A DNA stretch of 64,000 nt from Hyphomicrobium_A sp963812795 (GTDB lineage: Bacteria > Pseudomonadota > Alphaproteobacteria > Rhizobiales > Hyphomicrobiaceae): the NCBI GenBank assembly GCA_963812795.1, contig CAWEWG010000009.1, forward strand, positions 62,001 to 126,000, read 5' to 3'. Position numbers and translations under genes: made by a program. Below, piece after piece: positions 9,194 to 17,264 of the stretch; within the stretch, counting starts at the first letter, position 1; each line of letters begins with the position of its first letter. The notes under the pieces were generated by a model. That model was not told where the DNA came from, searched no databases, and worked only from the letters and a program-made list of their open reading frames with translations.

Positions 9194-9577
9194 TCACTCC
9201 GCTGCCATGCGCGACGGCGCCGACCCCGAATAGACGGCGCCCTCGCGGCAGCTATCGCGGGCGATCTCGATCTCGAAGAGACCCGGCACGCGGTTCTGCA
9301 GCCGGTTCCACAGCCACATGGCGATGTGCTCCAGCGTCGGCAGCTCGAGGCCCTCGACTTCGTTCAACAGCCGATGGTCGAGCGCCTCCTGGGCCTCCGC
9401 CATGGCGCCGGCCAGCTCGTCGAAGTGGAAGACGTAGCCGGTGTCGGCGCCCGGCGCGCCCTCGATGGTAACGCGGGCGCGGAACGAGTGGCCGTGCACG
9501 CGCGCGTTGGGCGACCCGGCTGGGGCGCTCGGCAGGTAATGGGCAGCTTCGAACTGGAACTCTTTGTAGATGCGCAT
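9194..9577 (-). CDS. queD: 6-carboxytetrahydropterin synthase-like protein (QueD)
   Basis: A 127-residue member of the PTPS/QueD family. Zinc ligands His13, His28 and His30 (HGHS) are present, as are Asp67-His68 (LDHRLLN). The position of the catalytic Cys in the usual CxxxHGH motif is Asn24 here (NARVHGH), and the late catalytic Glu region reads ARDSC. The neighbours queE, queF and queC still argue for the queuosine step from dihydroneopterin triphosphate to carboxytetrahydropterin. Whether this variant uses another nucleophile, such as the late Cys, is not known. Confidence 0.88.
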   Translation of the reverse strand: MRIYKEFQFEAAHYLPSAPAGSPNARVHGHSFRARVTIEGAPGADTGYVFHFDELAGAMAEAQEALDHRLLNEVEGLELPTLEHIAMWLWNRLQNRVPGLFEIEIARDSCREGAVYSGSAPSRMAAE

Positions 9578-9625
9578 AAGGGGTCTCTAGGCGATTTTCC
9601 GCTGCAATTCCAGTGCGCGGGTGCC

Positions 9626-10252
9626 TTATGGGATGCCGAGCAGCTTGTGGGTCTGCACCGACAGGCGCCAGCCGGGGTGAGCCTTGCAGTAGGCGATGGC
9701 CCGGTCGGTGTTGGCCGTGGCTTCGGGGCCGTCCATGGGCTGCAGGTAGCGGTGGGTGAACGCTAGCGCCGCCACCGTCTCCGGGTCGAGGTCGGGCTGC
9801 GGGTAGACGAGCTTCAATTCGTCGCCGGAGCGCTGCATGAGTTCGGTGCCGGCTTTGGGACTGACGCAGATCCAATCGATGGCGCGTGGCACCGGCAGCG
9901 TGCCGTTGGTCTCGATGGCGATGGTAAAGCCGCGGGCGTGCAGCGCATCGATCAGCGGAGCGTCGACCTGGAGCATCGGCTCGCCGCCAGTCAGCACGAT
10001 AAAGGTGGCGCCGGCGCTTCCCGCCACTTTGGCGCAGGCGGCAGCCAGCGCGTCGGCGGTGGCGAACTTGCCGCCGCCCTCGCCGTCGACGCCGACGAAA
10101 TCGGTGTCACAGAATTTGCAGTCGGCCTCAGCGCGATCCTGCTCACGGCCGGACCACAGATTGCAGCCGGCGAAGCGGCAGAACACGGCGGCGCGACCGG
10201 CGTTCGCACCCTCGCCCTGCAGCGTATAGAAAATCTCCTTCACGGCGTACAT
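9626..10252 (-). CDS. queE: 7-carboxy-7-deazaguanine synthase (radical SAM)
   Basis: A 208-residue radical SAM enzyme that converts carboxytetrahydropterin to 7-carboxy-7-deazaguanine. The start MYAVKEIFYTLQGEG matches the family N-terminus. The cluster motif is the QueE-specific CX14CXXC (C in GCNLW, then CKFC), followed by the SAM-binding LTGGEP. The frame is open for 12 codons upstream, but the Met chosen fits the family. It lies 48 bases upstream of queD. Confidence 0.95.
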   Translation of the reverse strand: MYAVKEIFYTLQGEGANAGRAAVFCRFAGCNLWSGREQDRAEADCKFCDTDFVGVDGEGGGKFATADALAAACAKVAGSAGATFIVLTGGEPMLQVDAPLIDALHARGFTIAIETNGTLPVPRAIDWICVSPKAGTELMQRSGDELKLVYPQPDLDPETVAALAFTHRYLQPMDGPEATANTDRAIAYCKAHPGWRLSVQTHKLLGIP

Positions 10253-10304
10253 GCGGGCATCCCTAAGCTTCCGCACGCCCGCGTTCAAGCCTTAGAGCCG
10301 CGGC

Positions 10305-11360
10305 TCAGCGCGCCATTTCGACCGGCAGCGCCGGGCCGGAGCCGGCCCCGGTGCGCTCGATGGTCCTGGCGATCTCGTCGAGGTCGACCTGGCGCAGGTG
10401 CAGGGTTGCGGCGTCGATCCAGCCGTCGACCTGGCTCGGCTCGCGCGCCCCGACGATGGCGCCGCTGACGCCCGGCCAGGCGAGTGTCCAGGCGATGGCG
10501 GCGGCAGCAGCGGACGTGCCGTGGCGCTTGCCGACGGCCTTCATCGTCTCGGCCAGTTCCAGGTTGGCGTTCAGCTTGGCGCCGGTGAACTCGGCGTTGC
10601 GCGAGCGCCAGTCGTCCGCCGGCAGCGCCTTGGCTCTTTCGGCGGTGAAGGCTCCGGTGAGCAGGCCCGCCTGCATGGGGCTGTAGACGATGACGCCGGT
10701 ATCGTGGGCGAGGCACCACGGCAGCTCATTGGCGGCGAACTCACGGCGAATGGCGGAGAACGGCGGCTGCAGCGTGTCGACATGGCCGATCTTCTCGGCC
10801 GCCGTGAGCTGCGCCACGTTGTGGTTGGAGAGGCCGACGGCGCGCACCTTGCCTTCGGCCTTGAGGTCGACCAGCGTTTGCCAGTAGGCCTCGATAAATG
10901 TCCCGTCGCGCGCCGGCCAGTGCATCTGGTAGAGGTCGATGCGCTCCAAGCCGAGGCGCTTCAGCGAGGCCTCGCACTCAGCGCGAATGCTGGTTGGGGC
11001 GCCGACGTTCTGCGGCGGTGCCATGCGGTTGTTATCGTCCCAGCGCAGACCGCATTTGGTGAACACGAGCGGCCGTTGCGCCGACGGCATGTCCTTGAGC
11101 GCCTGGCGCACGATCTCTTCCGAATGACCGAGGCCGTAAATGGCGGCGGTGTCGATCCAGTTGATGCCGCGCTCGGCGGCATGGCGGATCGCAGCGATTG
11201 ATTGCTTGTCGTCCTGGCTGCCCCAACCGACCGCCCAGTCGCCGCCGCCGATAGCCCAGGCGCCGAGGCCCACGGGGGTAATGTGCATGTCGGTGCGTCC
11301 GAGCCGCCGCTTCGGCAGCGCCGTCTTGCCGACCTGCTCTGCCGTTTGCATGACAGTCAT
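10305..11360 (-). CDS. Aldo/keto reductase
   Basis: A 351-residue NADPH-dependent oxidoreductase of the AKR superfamily, (beta/alpha)8 barrel. Catalytic tetrad residues are visible: Asp and Tyr in DTAAIYGLGHSEE, Lys in VFTKCGL, and His in YQMHWP. The NADP-binding end contains SGAIVGAREPSQV. The start has GGAGAG upstream. It lies between queE and dps; no link to queuosine is evident. Physiological substrate unknown. Confidence 0.92.
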   Translation of the reverse strand: MTVMQTAEQVGKTALPKRRLGRTDMHITPVGLGAWAIGGGDWAVGWGSQDDKQSIAAIRHAAERGINWIDTAAIYGLGHSEEIVRQALKDMPSAQRPLVFTKCGLRWDDNNRMAPPQNVGAPTSIRAECEASLKRLGLERIDLYQMHWPARDGTFIEAYWQTLVDLKAEGKVRAVGLSNHNVAQLTAAEKIGHVDTLQPPFSAIRREFAANELPWCLAHDTGVIVYSPMQAGLLTGAFTAERAKALPADDWRSRNAEFTGAKLNANLELAETMKAVGKRHGTSAAAAAIAWTLAWPGVSGAIVGAREPSQVDGWIDAATLHLRQVDLDEIARTIERTGAGSGPALPVEMAR

Positions 11361-11453
11361 GGAACTCTCCTTCGGTACGGCGCGGAAGGCGCGCGGGTCA
11401 GTGGCGGCGGCAATCGCTGCCGCCGCTTAGTGAAGTCGTCGTGGGAATTGCCC

Positions 11454-11984
11454 TTACGGCGAGACGTTCCGATCGCGGGTGGCCTCGAACAGGAACCAGA
11501 CGCGACGTTCGGTTTCGTCCATCCAGTTCTCGAGCAAGCTCGCTGTGGCGACGTCCCCGTGATCGTCGCAGAGACCGTGAACCTCGCGCATGCGGGAGAC
11601 GAGATCCTTGTTGTCGTCGCGCAGCTCGGCGAGCATGTCCTGCGGCGTCACATAGGGCGCATCGTTGTCCTCGACGCGCTGCAGGCGCGCGATCTCGCCG
11701 ATTGAATGCAGTGTTATTCCGCCGAGTTTGCGGACGCGCTCGGCCATCGGGTCGGTCATGGCGAAGATCTGATCGCCCTGCTCGTCGAGCAGCAGGTGGT
11801 AGTCGCGGAAATGCGGACCGCTCATATGCCAGTGGAAGTTCTTGGTCTTGAGGTAGATGGCGAATGTGTCGGCGAGCAACGCGTTGAGCGCGCCGGACAG
11901 ATCGCGGATGGCATTGCCGTCGTAGGTGCTTGGTGTCTGCAGCGGCGCTTTGCGGCGCTCGGCAGCTTTGCTCATATCGCCCAT
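11454..11984 (-). CDS. dps: Dps-family ferritin-like DNA-protection protein
   Basis: A 176-residue four-helix-bundle protein that stores iron and protects DNA from oxidative damage as a dodecamer. Ferroxidase residues are in NFHWHMSGPHF and FRDYHLLLDEQGDQIF. The N-terminal 20 residues carry Lys/Arg, as in DNA-binding Dps forms. The ATG has a strong GAGGAGA ribosome site. An imperfect AT-rich palindrome lies 34-51 bases upstream of the start and may be a regulator site. Confidence 0.93.
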   Translation of the reverse strand: MGDMSKAAERRKAPLQTPSTYDGNAIRDLSGALNALLADTFAIYLKTKNFHWHMSGPHFRDYHLLLDEQGDQIFAMTDPMAERVRKLGGITLHSIGEIARLQRVEDNDAPYVTPQDMLAELRDDNKDLVSRMREVHGLCDDHGDVATASLLENWMDETERRVWFLFEATRDRNVSP

Positions 11985-12017
11985 GGGAATCTCCTCGGCC
12001 TCTTGGTGCCGTCGAGT

Positions 12018-12035
12018 ATATGCGAAGCTTCATAT
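12018..12035. promoter_or_regulatory. Imperfect palindrome upstream of dps
   Basis: ATATGCGAAGCTTCATAT is centred on GAAGCTTC with ATAT arms and a two-base insertion on one side. It is in the dps upstream region, where OxyR, Fur/Irr or similar regulators often bind. No specific box was matched. Confidence 0.25.
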
Positions 12036-12138
12036 GCGAACGCACACACAAGCTTGCGAGCCGCCTAATAGCAGGTTGAGATGCACCGATTGACGCACGT
12101 GCAAAAGGAACGTTTCGGAAACTATTGCCGCGCAACGC

Positions 12139-12655
12139 CTAGGGCGAGAAGTGCGCGCGTTGTTTTTCTGGATCGGAGGTCAGCCAGGCCGTCTCTTCGT
12201 CGAGCATCGTGCGGCCGAAGTCGAGGCAGCGTGCGGCGATGTCGTTGGGGATGACGTCGATCATGATGTTGTGACCGCCGGTGGTGACGTTCGATTTGTG
12301 GTCGATGCAAGCTTTGATCATCGCCTGAAAGCTGGTCACGGCAGCGGCGGTATCGAGCCGGTTGTCTCGCCGATCTGCTTGGCCAGCGCCTTGTAGCTTT
12401 TCTGGATGGCCGCGTAGGCCTCGACATGACGCTTGCGCGCCCCGCAAACATCCTTGATGGCGTTGGACATCTCCGGTTCCGGCCATTCAACGTTCTCTTT
12501 GACGTAGCCCTCGCAGCCAGCGGGCGAGGCATCGACCTTGCCTTCCTCGTCGTAGCCGAAGTGAGCTTGTCGGGCATCGGCGCGCTATCCTGGGCGAAAG
12601 CTATCGGCAGAACGGCGAGCATGATGATGGCGAGTGCGACGGGAAGTCGGATCAT
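12139..12655 (-). pseudogene. Secreted hypothetical protein gene with two frame breaks
   Basis: A signal peptide (IRLPVALAIIMLAVLPIAFA) starts at 12655. After about 30 residues the coding signal moves to a second frame (GCEGYVKENVEWPEPEMSN...KSYKALAKQIGE), then near 12365 to a third frame (LDTAAAVTSFQAMIKACIDH...) ending at 12139. Each break looks like one missing base, near 12560 and 12365. Joined, it gives a roughly 170-residue exported protein with about four Cys. Either the gene is recently inactivated or the assembly has indel errors. No family recognised. Confidence 0.6.
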
Positions 12656-12732
12656 GGGCATTCCACTAATATGAACGAGCGCGCAGCTTGCGCCGGGCCT
12701 TTGCGCGCGGCAATGGCGGACGGGCGTCGAGA

Positions 12733-12984
12733 TTAACCGGCAAGCAGCGCGCGGATGGCGGCGAACTCGCTCGAAGGATCGCTGAACTCCTCGAGCGTGT
12801 GCGCGCCACGGCGATACCAATAGCGCGCGTTGCCCGTGTCGCCCTCGATCTTGTGAAGCACGGCATGCAGCCAGTCGGCAACGGCATCGCCCTCGTGGCG
12901 CTGGGCGATGGCGTGTGCCGTTTCCCAGTCGCCGGCCTGGGCGGCATCGACGGCCCGGATCAGCTCTTCTTGCCGGCCTGCCAT
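12733..12984 (-). CDS. Small conserved hypothetical protein after queC
   Basis: An 83-residue soluble, helical protein starting MAGRQEELIRAVDAAQAGDW and containing WLHAVLHKIEGD and ARYWYRRG. It looks like a single short alpha-helical repeat unit (TPR/Sel1-like in feel). Its start overlaps the 3' end of queC by about 25 bases, suggesting translational coupling. An ATG three codons upstream is an alternative. Function unknown. Confidence 0.7.
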   Translation of the reverse strand: MAGRQEELIRAVDAAQAGDWETAHAIAQRHEGDAVADWLHAVLHKIEGDTGNARYWYRRGAHTLEEFSDPSSEFAAIRALLAG

Positions 12985-13667
12985 GTTTCCCATCCCTTGG
13001 CGCGGAGTGCGCATGCTGGGCAATGCCCGCAGCCGTAACCCCAGGGGTGGCGTCGCGAGCGGATGCCGAGATAGCATGTGTGCGAATCTTCGATGATCAG
13101 CTCGACCAGCGGCGTGCCGCCCAGCGCCTCGGCCATTGCCCAGGTGCCGGCCTTGTCGATCCACATCAGCGGCGTCTCGATGATGAAGGCGGCATCCGTG
13201 CCGAGCGAGATCGCCTGAGCAAGTGTCTGTAAGGTGTCGTTGCGGCAGTCGGGATAGCCGGAGAAGTCGGTCTCGCACATGCCACCGACGAGGGTGCGCA
13301 CGCCGCGTCGGTAGGCGAGTGCGGCGGCATAGGTGAAGAACAGAAGGTTGCGACCGGGCACGAAGGTCGACGGCAGACCCTTGTCGCCGAGCACGATCTC
13401 AGCGTCGCGCGTCAGCGCCGTCTCGCTGAGGCGTCCGAGCTCCGGCAGCTCCAGCATGTGATCGGGTCCGAGGCGCTCGGCCCATGCCGGCTTTAGCTCC
13501 GCAAACGAGTTGCGCAGCTTTTCGCGCACGGAAAGCTCGGCGACGTGTCGCTGGCCATAGTTGAAGCCCACGGTCTCGACGCGCGGGTACCTATCGAGTG
13601 CCCAGGCAAGGCAGACGGCCGAGTCCTGGCCACCCGAGAATAAAACCAGTGCTGCGTCGTCGGCCAT
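12960..13667 (-). CDS. queC: 7-cyano-7-deazaguanine synthase
   Basis: A 235-residue ATP-dependent enzyme converting 7-carboxy-7-deazaguanine to preQ0. It has the PP-loop motif LFSGGQDSAVCLAW (residues about 9-22) and the C-terminal zinc-binding Cys set DSHTCYLG...GCGHCPAC. The middle part GRNLLFFTYAAALAYRRG and GGMCETDFSGYPDCR is typical of the family. It lies about 3 kb from queE, separated by an aldo/keto reductase, dps, the broken gene and a small ORF. Confidence 0.97.
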   Translation of the reverse strand: MADDAALVLFSGGQDSAVCLAWALDRYPRVETVGFNYGQRHVAELSVREKLRNSFAELKPAWAERLGPDHMLELPELGRLSETALTRDAEIVLGDKGLPSTFVPGRNLLFFTYAAALAYRRGVRTLVGGMCETDFSGYPDCRNDTLQTLAQAISLGTDAAFIIETPLMWIDKAGTWAMAEALGGTPLVELIIEDSHTCYLGIRSRRHPWGYGCGHCPACALRAKGWETWQAGKKS

Positions 13668-13676
13668 ATCCGTCCG

Positions 13677-14036
13677 TCAGAGGCTGGCGCCGTCGAATTT
13701 CTTGATGTTGAGCGCGTCGAGGTCGACGCCCTCGAGGCAGCGAACATTCAGCGCCACGGTCTGCACCCCATCAGGACGTGTCCCGCGCGCGAAAGGCAGC
13801 ACGCCGCACGTCTCGCAGAACTGGTAGTGAATGACCTTTTTGTTGAACTCATACTGGGTGAGAGCGTCAGCCCCGCTCTTCAAGTGGAATTTGTCATCAG
13901 GTACAAATGCGAGCAGCGAGCCGCGCCGGCGGCAACTCGAGCAGTTGCAGGAGATGACCTGGCTCAGGTCGGCGTCCGCCTCATAGGTGACGCGGCCGCA
14001 ATGGCAACTGCCCGTATAGGTTTTGGTCTCGGACAT
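13677..14036 (-). CDS. GFA-family (Mss4-like) zinc protein
   Basis: A 119-residue protein with the GFA/glutathione-dependent formaldehyde-activating fold: SCHCGRVTYEAD, CNCSSCRRRGS and YQFCETCGVLPFARG supply the zinc cysteines. Many GFA proteins are uncharacterised and only some act on S-hydroxymethylglutathione, so the substrate is open. The stop lies nine bases before the queC start. Confidence 0.88.
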   Translation of the reverse strand: MSETKTYTGSCHCGRVTYEADADLSQVISCNCSSCRRRGSLLAFVPDDKFHLKSGADALTQYEFNKKVIHYQFCETCGVLPFARGTRPDGVQTVALNVRCLEGVDLDALNIKKFDGASL

Positions 14037-14189
14037 TCTTGGGCTCCCTTTGCGATCGCCGCGGAAGCGACCGCTACGGTCGCGGGCGGCAACGCGCTTT
14101 CAGGCCTTTGCGCCCGCGGCAAGAGCGGCTAAAACGCGCCGGACCCTCCCATGCCCGTCCGCGGCCTGCAACTCATAAGGTAACGACAA

Positions 14190-15479
14190 ATGACCGCCAT
14201 CATCGACATCATCGGCCGCGAAATCCTCGACAGCCGCGGCAACCCGACGGTGGAGGTCGATGTCGTGCTGGAGGATGGCGCCATGGGTCGGGCGGCGGTG
14301 CCGTCGGGTGCGTCCACGGGAGCGCACGAGGCGGTCGAGCTGCGCGATGGCGACAAGGCGCGCTACCTCGGCAAGGGCGTGGAGAAAGCCGTCGATGCGG
14401 TCAACACAGAGATATTCGACGCGCTCGCCGGCATGGATGCCGAGGACCAGCGCGGCATCGACGCGGCGCTGATCCAACTCGACGGCACGCGCAACAAATC
14501 CCGCCTCGGCGCCAACGCCATCCTCGGCGTATCGCTGGCGACGGCCAAGGCGGCGGCGGAGACGAGCGGGCTGCCGCTGTATCGCTACCTGGGCGGCGCG
14601 GCGGCGCACGTGCTGCCGGTGCCGATGATGAACATCGTCAACGGCGGCGCGCACGCCGACAACCCGATCGACATCCAGGAGTTCATGATTATGCCGGTGT
14701 CGGCCAATTCCATCTCCGACGCGGTGCGCATGGGCGCGGAGATCTTCCACACGCTGAAGAAGTCGCTGAAGGACGCCGGGCTGTCGACCAGCGTTGGCGA
14801 CGAGGGCGGCTTTGCGCCCAACCTCAAGTCGGCCGACGACGCGCTCGGCTACATCATGAAGGCGATCGAAGCCGCGGGCTACAAGCCGGGCGACGACGTC
14901 ATGCTGGCGCTCGACTGCGCGGCGACCGAGTACTTCAAGAACGGCAAGTACAAGCTTGAGGGCGAGGGCAAGTCGCTCGATGCCGCCGGCATGGTGAAGT
15001 ACCTCGAGAGCCTCGTGTCGCGTTTCCCGATCGTCTCCATCGAGGACGGCATGTCGGAGGACGACTGGGCGGGTTGGAAGGCGCTGACGGAAGCGATCGG
15101 CGCCCGTTGCCAGCTTGTCGGCGACGATCTGTTCGTCACCAACACCGAGCGTCTGGAGCGGGGTCTCAAGCAGGGCATCGCCAACTCGATCCTCGTCAAA
15201 GTCAACCAGATCGGCTCGCTGTCGGAGACGCTGGATGCCGTGTCGATGGCGCAGCGTGCCGCCTACACCGCCGTCATCTCGCATCGCTCGGGCGAGACCG
15301 AGGACGCGACGATTGCCGATCTCGCTGTGGCTACGAACGCCGGTCAGATCAAGACCGGGTCGCTCTGTCGCTCCGATCGCCTCGCCAAGTACAATCAGCT
15401 CATCCGCATCGAGGGCGAGTTGGGCGACGTGGCGCGTTATGCCGGTAAGAGCGTCATCCGCGGCTACGCCGGCGCCTAA
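14190..15479 (+). CDS. eno: Enolase
   Basis: A 429-residue glycolytic enzyme interconverting 2-phosphoglycerate and phosphoenolpyruvate. Hallmarks are the N-terminal GREILDSRGNPTVEVDV, GASTGAHEA, the metal ligands in LDCAATEYF, SIEDGMSEDDW and GDDLFVTN, the catalytic Lys in LVKVNQIGS, and SHRSGETED. It heads the block that leads into pyruvate dehydrogenase, so consecutive glycolytic steps are neighbours. Confidence 0.99.
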   Translation: MTAIIDIIGREILDSRGNPTVEVDVVLEDGAMGRAAVPSGASTGAHEAVELRDGDKARYLGKGVEKAVDAVNTEIFDALAGMDAEDQRGIDAALIQLDGTRNKSRLGANAILGVSLATAKAAAETSGLPLYRYLGGAAAHVLPVPMMNIVNGGAHADNPIDIQEFMIMPVSANSISDAVRMGAEIFHTLKKSLKDAGLSTSVGDEGGFAPNLKSADDALGYIMKAIEAAGYKPGDDVMLALDCAATEYFKNGKYKLEGEGKSLDAAGMVKYLESLVSRFPIVSIEDGMSEDDWAGWKALTEAIGARCQLVGDDLFVTNTERLERGLKQGIANSILVKVNQIGSLSETLDAVSMAQRAAYTAVISHRSGETEDATIADLAVATNAGQIKTGSLCRSDRLAKYNQLIRIEGELGDVARYAGKSVIRGYAGA

Positions 15480-15491
15480 CGGCCTTCGCAC

Positions 15492-15662
15492 TGTCATCCC
15501 GGAAGGCGACATGGCGGAGCCATGCTTCGCATGGACGCGAAGCGGAGGCTATCCGGGACCCAGCGCAAGAGTTCGTCGAAGACACACGCAGAGGGTGCCT
15601 CCGGCGAGCTTCTCCTGGATCCCGGCTCTACGCTCGCGTCCGCTCACTTGGCCGGGATGACA
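15492..15662. repeat. Nested inverted repeat, copy 1
   Basis: The outer arms are TGTCATCCCGG (15492-15502) and CCGGGATGACA (15652-15662). The inner arms are CCGGGACCCAG (15553-15563) and CTGGATCCCGG (15615-15625). The element fills the space after eno and could fold into a long stem-loop. The same outer arms and the same order of inner arms recur at 46441-46532. Confidence 0.75.
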
Positions 15663-15717
15663 ACGCGGGCCCTGGGACAGCGCTTTACCTCGAATTAAGG
15701 ACCGCGTGGGATAACAG

Positions 15718-16071
15718 GTGTGTCCACCAGTTTTGTGCAGCGTACCCAAAGTGCTGCGTCAGCCAAAAAATCATGATCGACGCTCGAGGCCACGGCAGGT
15801 CACGGTTTTGCTTCTCTGCTTGGGTTTGACGGCCTACTTCGTCCATCATGCCATCAATGGCAGGCACGGCTTCGAGATGCGATCCAGGCTGATCGAGAGA
15901 TCAGCCCTGTTAGAGTTTGAGATCAAAAGCCTCGAAGCCGTGCGCGCCAAGCTCGAACGCGACGTTGCACTCCTCGCACCCCAAAAGCCCGACGACGACC
16001 TGGTAGAAGAAATCGCCCGCGAGGTTCTCGGCTTTGTGCGGCCGCAAGATCAGGTGCTGACGCGCCCCTGA
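15718..16071 (+). CDS. ftsB: FtsB/DivIC-like septum formation initiator
   Basis: A 117-residue (or shorter) bitopic membrane protein: a basic N-terminus, one helix (VTVLLLCLGLTAYFVHHA), then a coiled coil (SALLEFEIKSLEAVRAKLER) and the tail DLVEEIAREVLGFVRPQDQ. In alphaproteobacteria the FtsB-like gene sits between eno and pdhA, as here. FtsB works with FtsL and FtsQ in the divisome. The start is uncertain: GTG at 15718 or a later in-frame GTG at 15751. Confidence 0.85.
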   Translation: MCPPVLCSVPKVLRQPKNHDRRSRPRQVTVLLLCLGLTAYFVHHAINGRHGFEMRSRLIERSALLEFEIKSLEAVRAKLERDVALLAPQKPDDDLVEEIAREVLGFVRPQDQVLTRP

Positions 16072-16194
16072 GCCGTGCGCAGCGCCGGTGCACGCGGCGC
16101 AGCACGTCGCCGCACCGCACATTCTGGCCATCGCCGACCAGCTCTTGTAGGCTCCGAACTCGGGGCTCAACTCGTGGCGGCGTCGGTATCCTCT

Positions 16195-17244
16195 ATGGCT
16201 TCAGCAAAATCTTCGCGGCCCTCGACATCTGCCGCAGCGGGCGGCAAGGGTAAGTCGACTAATGGGCATAACAGGCCGGCGCGCGAAGGTTTTACCCGCG
16301 CCGAGCAGCTCGACGCCTACCACCGCATGCTGCTCATTCGCCGCTTCGAGGAAAAGGCCGGACAGCTTTACGGCATGGGGCACATCGGCGGATTCTGCCA
16401 CCTCTACATTGGGCAGGAGGCCGTTGTCGTCGGCATGCAGATGGTGCTCGAGCCCGGCGACCAGGTGATCACCGCCTATCGCGATCACGGCCACACGCTC
16501 GCCGTCGGCATGGACGCCAATGCCGTCATGGCCGAGCTGACGGGGCGGCGTAACGGTTGCTCCAAGGGCAAGGGCGGCTCCATGCACATGTTCTCGCCCG
16601 AACGCGGCTTCTACGGCGGGCACGGGATCGTCGGCGCCTGCGTGCCGCTCGGCGCCGGCTTGGCCTTCGCCAACAAGTACCGCGACAACGGGCGCGTGTG
16701 CCTCACCTATTTCGGCGACGGCGCCGCCAATCAGGGGCAGGTATACGAGGCCTTCAACATGGCGCAGCTGTGGAAGCTGCCCGTCGTGTTCATCATCGAG
16801 AACAACAAGTACGCGATGGGCACCTCGATCGAGCGCTCGTCGTCGACGACCAATCTTTCCCAGCGCGGGCTGTCGTTCGCCATCCCCGGCGAGCACGTTG
16901 ACGGCATGGACGTCGAAGAGGTGCGCGCCGCCGGCGCCCGCGCCGTCGCCCACGCGCGCACCGGCAAGGGGCCGGTGATCCTCGAAATGATGACCTACCG
17001 CTATCGCGGGCACTCGATGTCGGACCCGGCCAAGTACCGCACGCGCGAGGAGGTGCAGCGCATGCGCGACACGCAGGATCCCATCGAGCAGACGCGGGCG
17101 CGACTGATCGCGGCGGGCGTCGGCGAGGACGAACTGAAAGCGATCGACCGGCAGGTTCGCGAGGAGGTGAGCGCGGCGGCGGAGTTTGCGCTCGCCGACC
17201 CCGAGCCCGAAGTCTCCGAGCTCACCACCGACGTTCTTATCTGA
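16195..17244 (+). CDS. pdhA: Pyruvate dehydrogenase E1 component, alpha subunit
   Basis: A 349-residue thiamine-diphosphate enzyme subunit. An Ala/Ser/Lys-rich tail precedes LLIRRFEEKAGQLYGMG. The ThDP motif is GDGAANQGQVYEAFNMAQLW...ENNKYAMG, and the phosphorylation-loop region is RYRGHSMSDPAKYR. It decarboxylates pyruvate with PdhB and passes the acetyl group to lipoate. The first Met at 16195 has a poor ribosome site, so translation may be coupled to ftsB. pdhB follows after 20 bases. Confidence 0.97.
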   Translation: MASAKSSRPSTSAAAGGKGKSTNGHNRPAREGFTRAEQLDAYHRMLLIRRFEEKAGQLYGMGHIGGFCHLYIGQEAVVVGMQMVLEPGDQVITAYRDHGHTLAVGMDANAVMAELTGRRNGCSKGKGGSMHMFSPERGFYGGHGIVGACVPLGAGLAFANKYRDNGRVCLTYFGDGAANQGQVYEAFNMAQLWKLPVVFIIENNKYAMGTSIERSSSTTNLSQRGLSFAIPGEHVDGMDVEEVRAAGARAVAHARTGKGPVILEMMTYRYRGHSMSDPAKYRTREEVQRMRDTQDPIEQTRARLIAAGVGEDELKAIDRQVREEVSAAAEFALADPEPEVSELTTDVLI

Positions 17245-17264
17245 CCGCGAAGGGTGGGAGGCAC

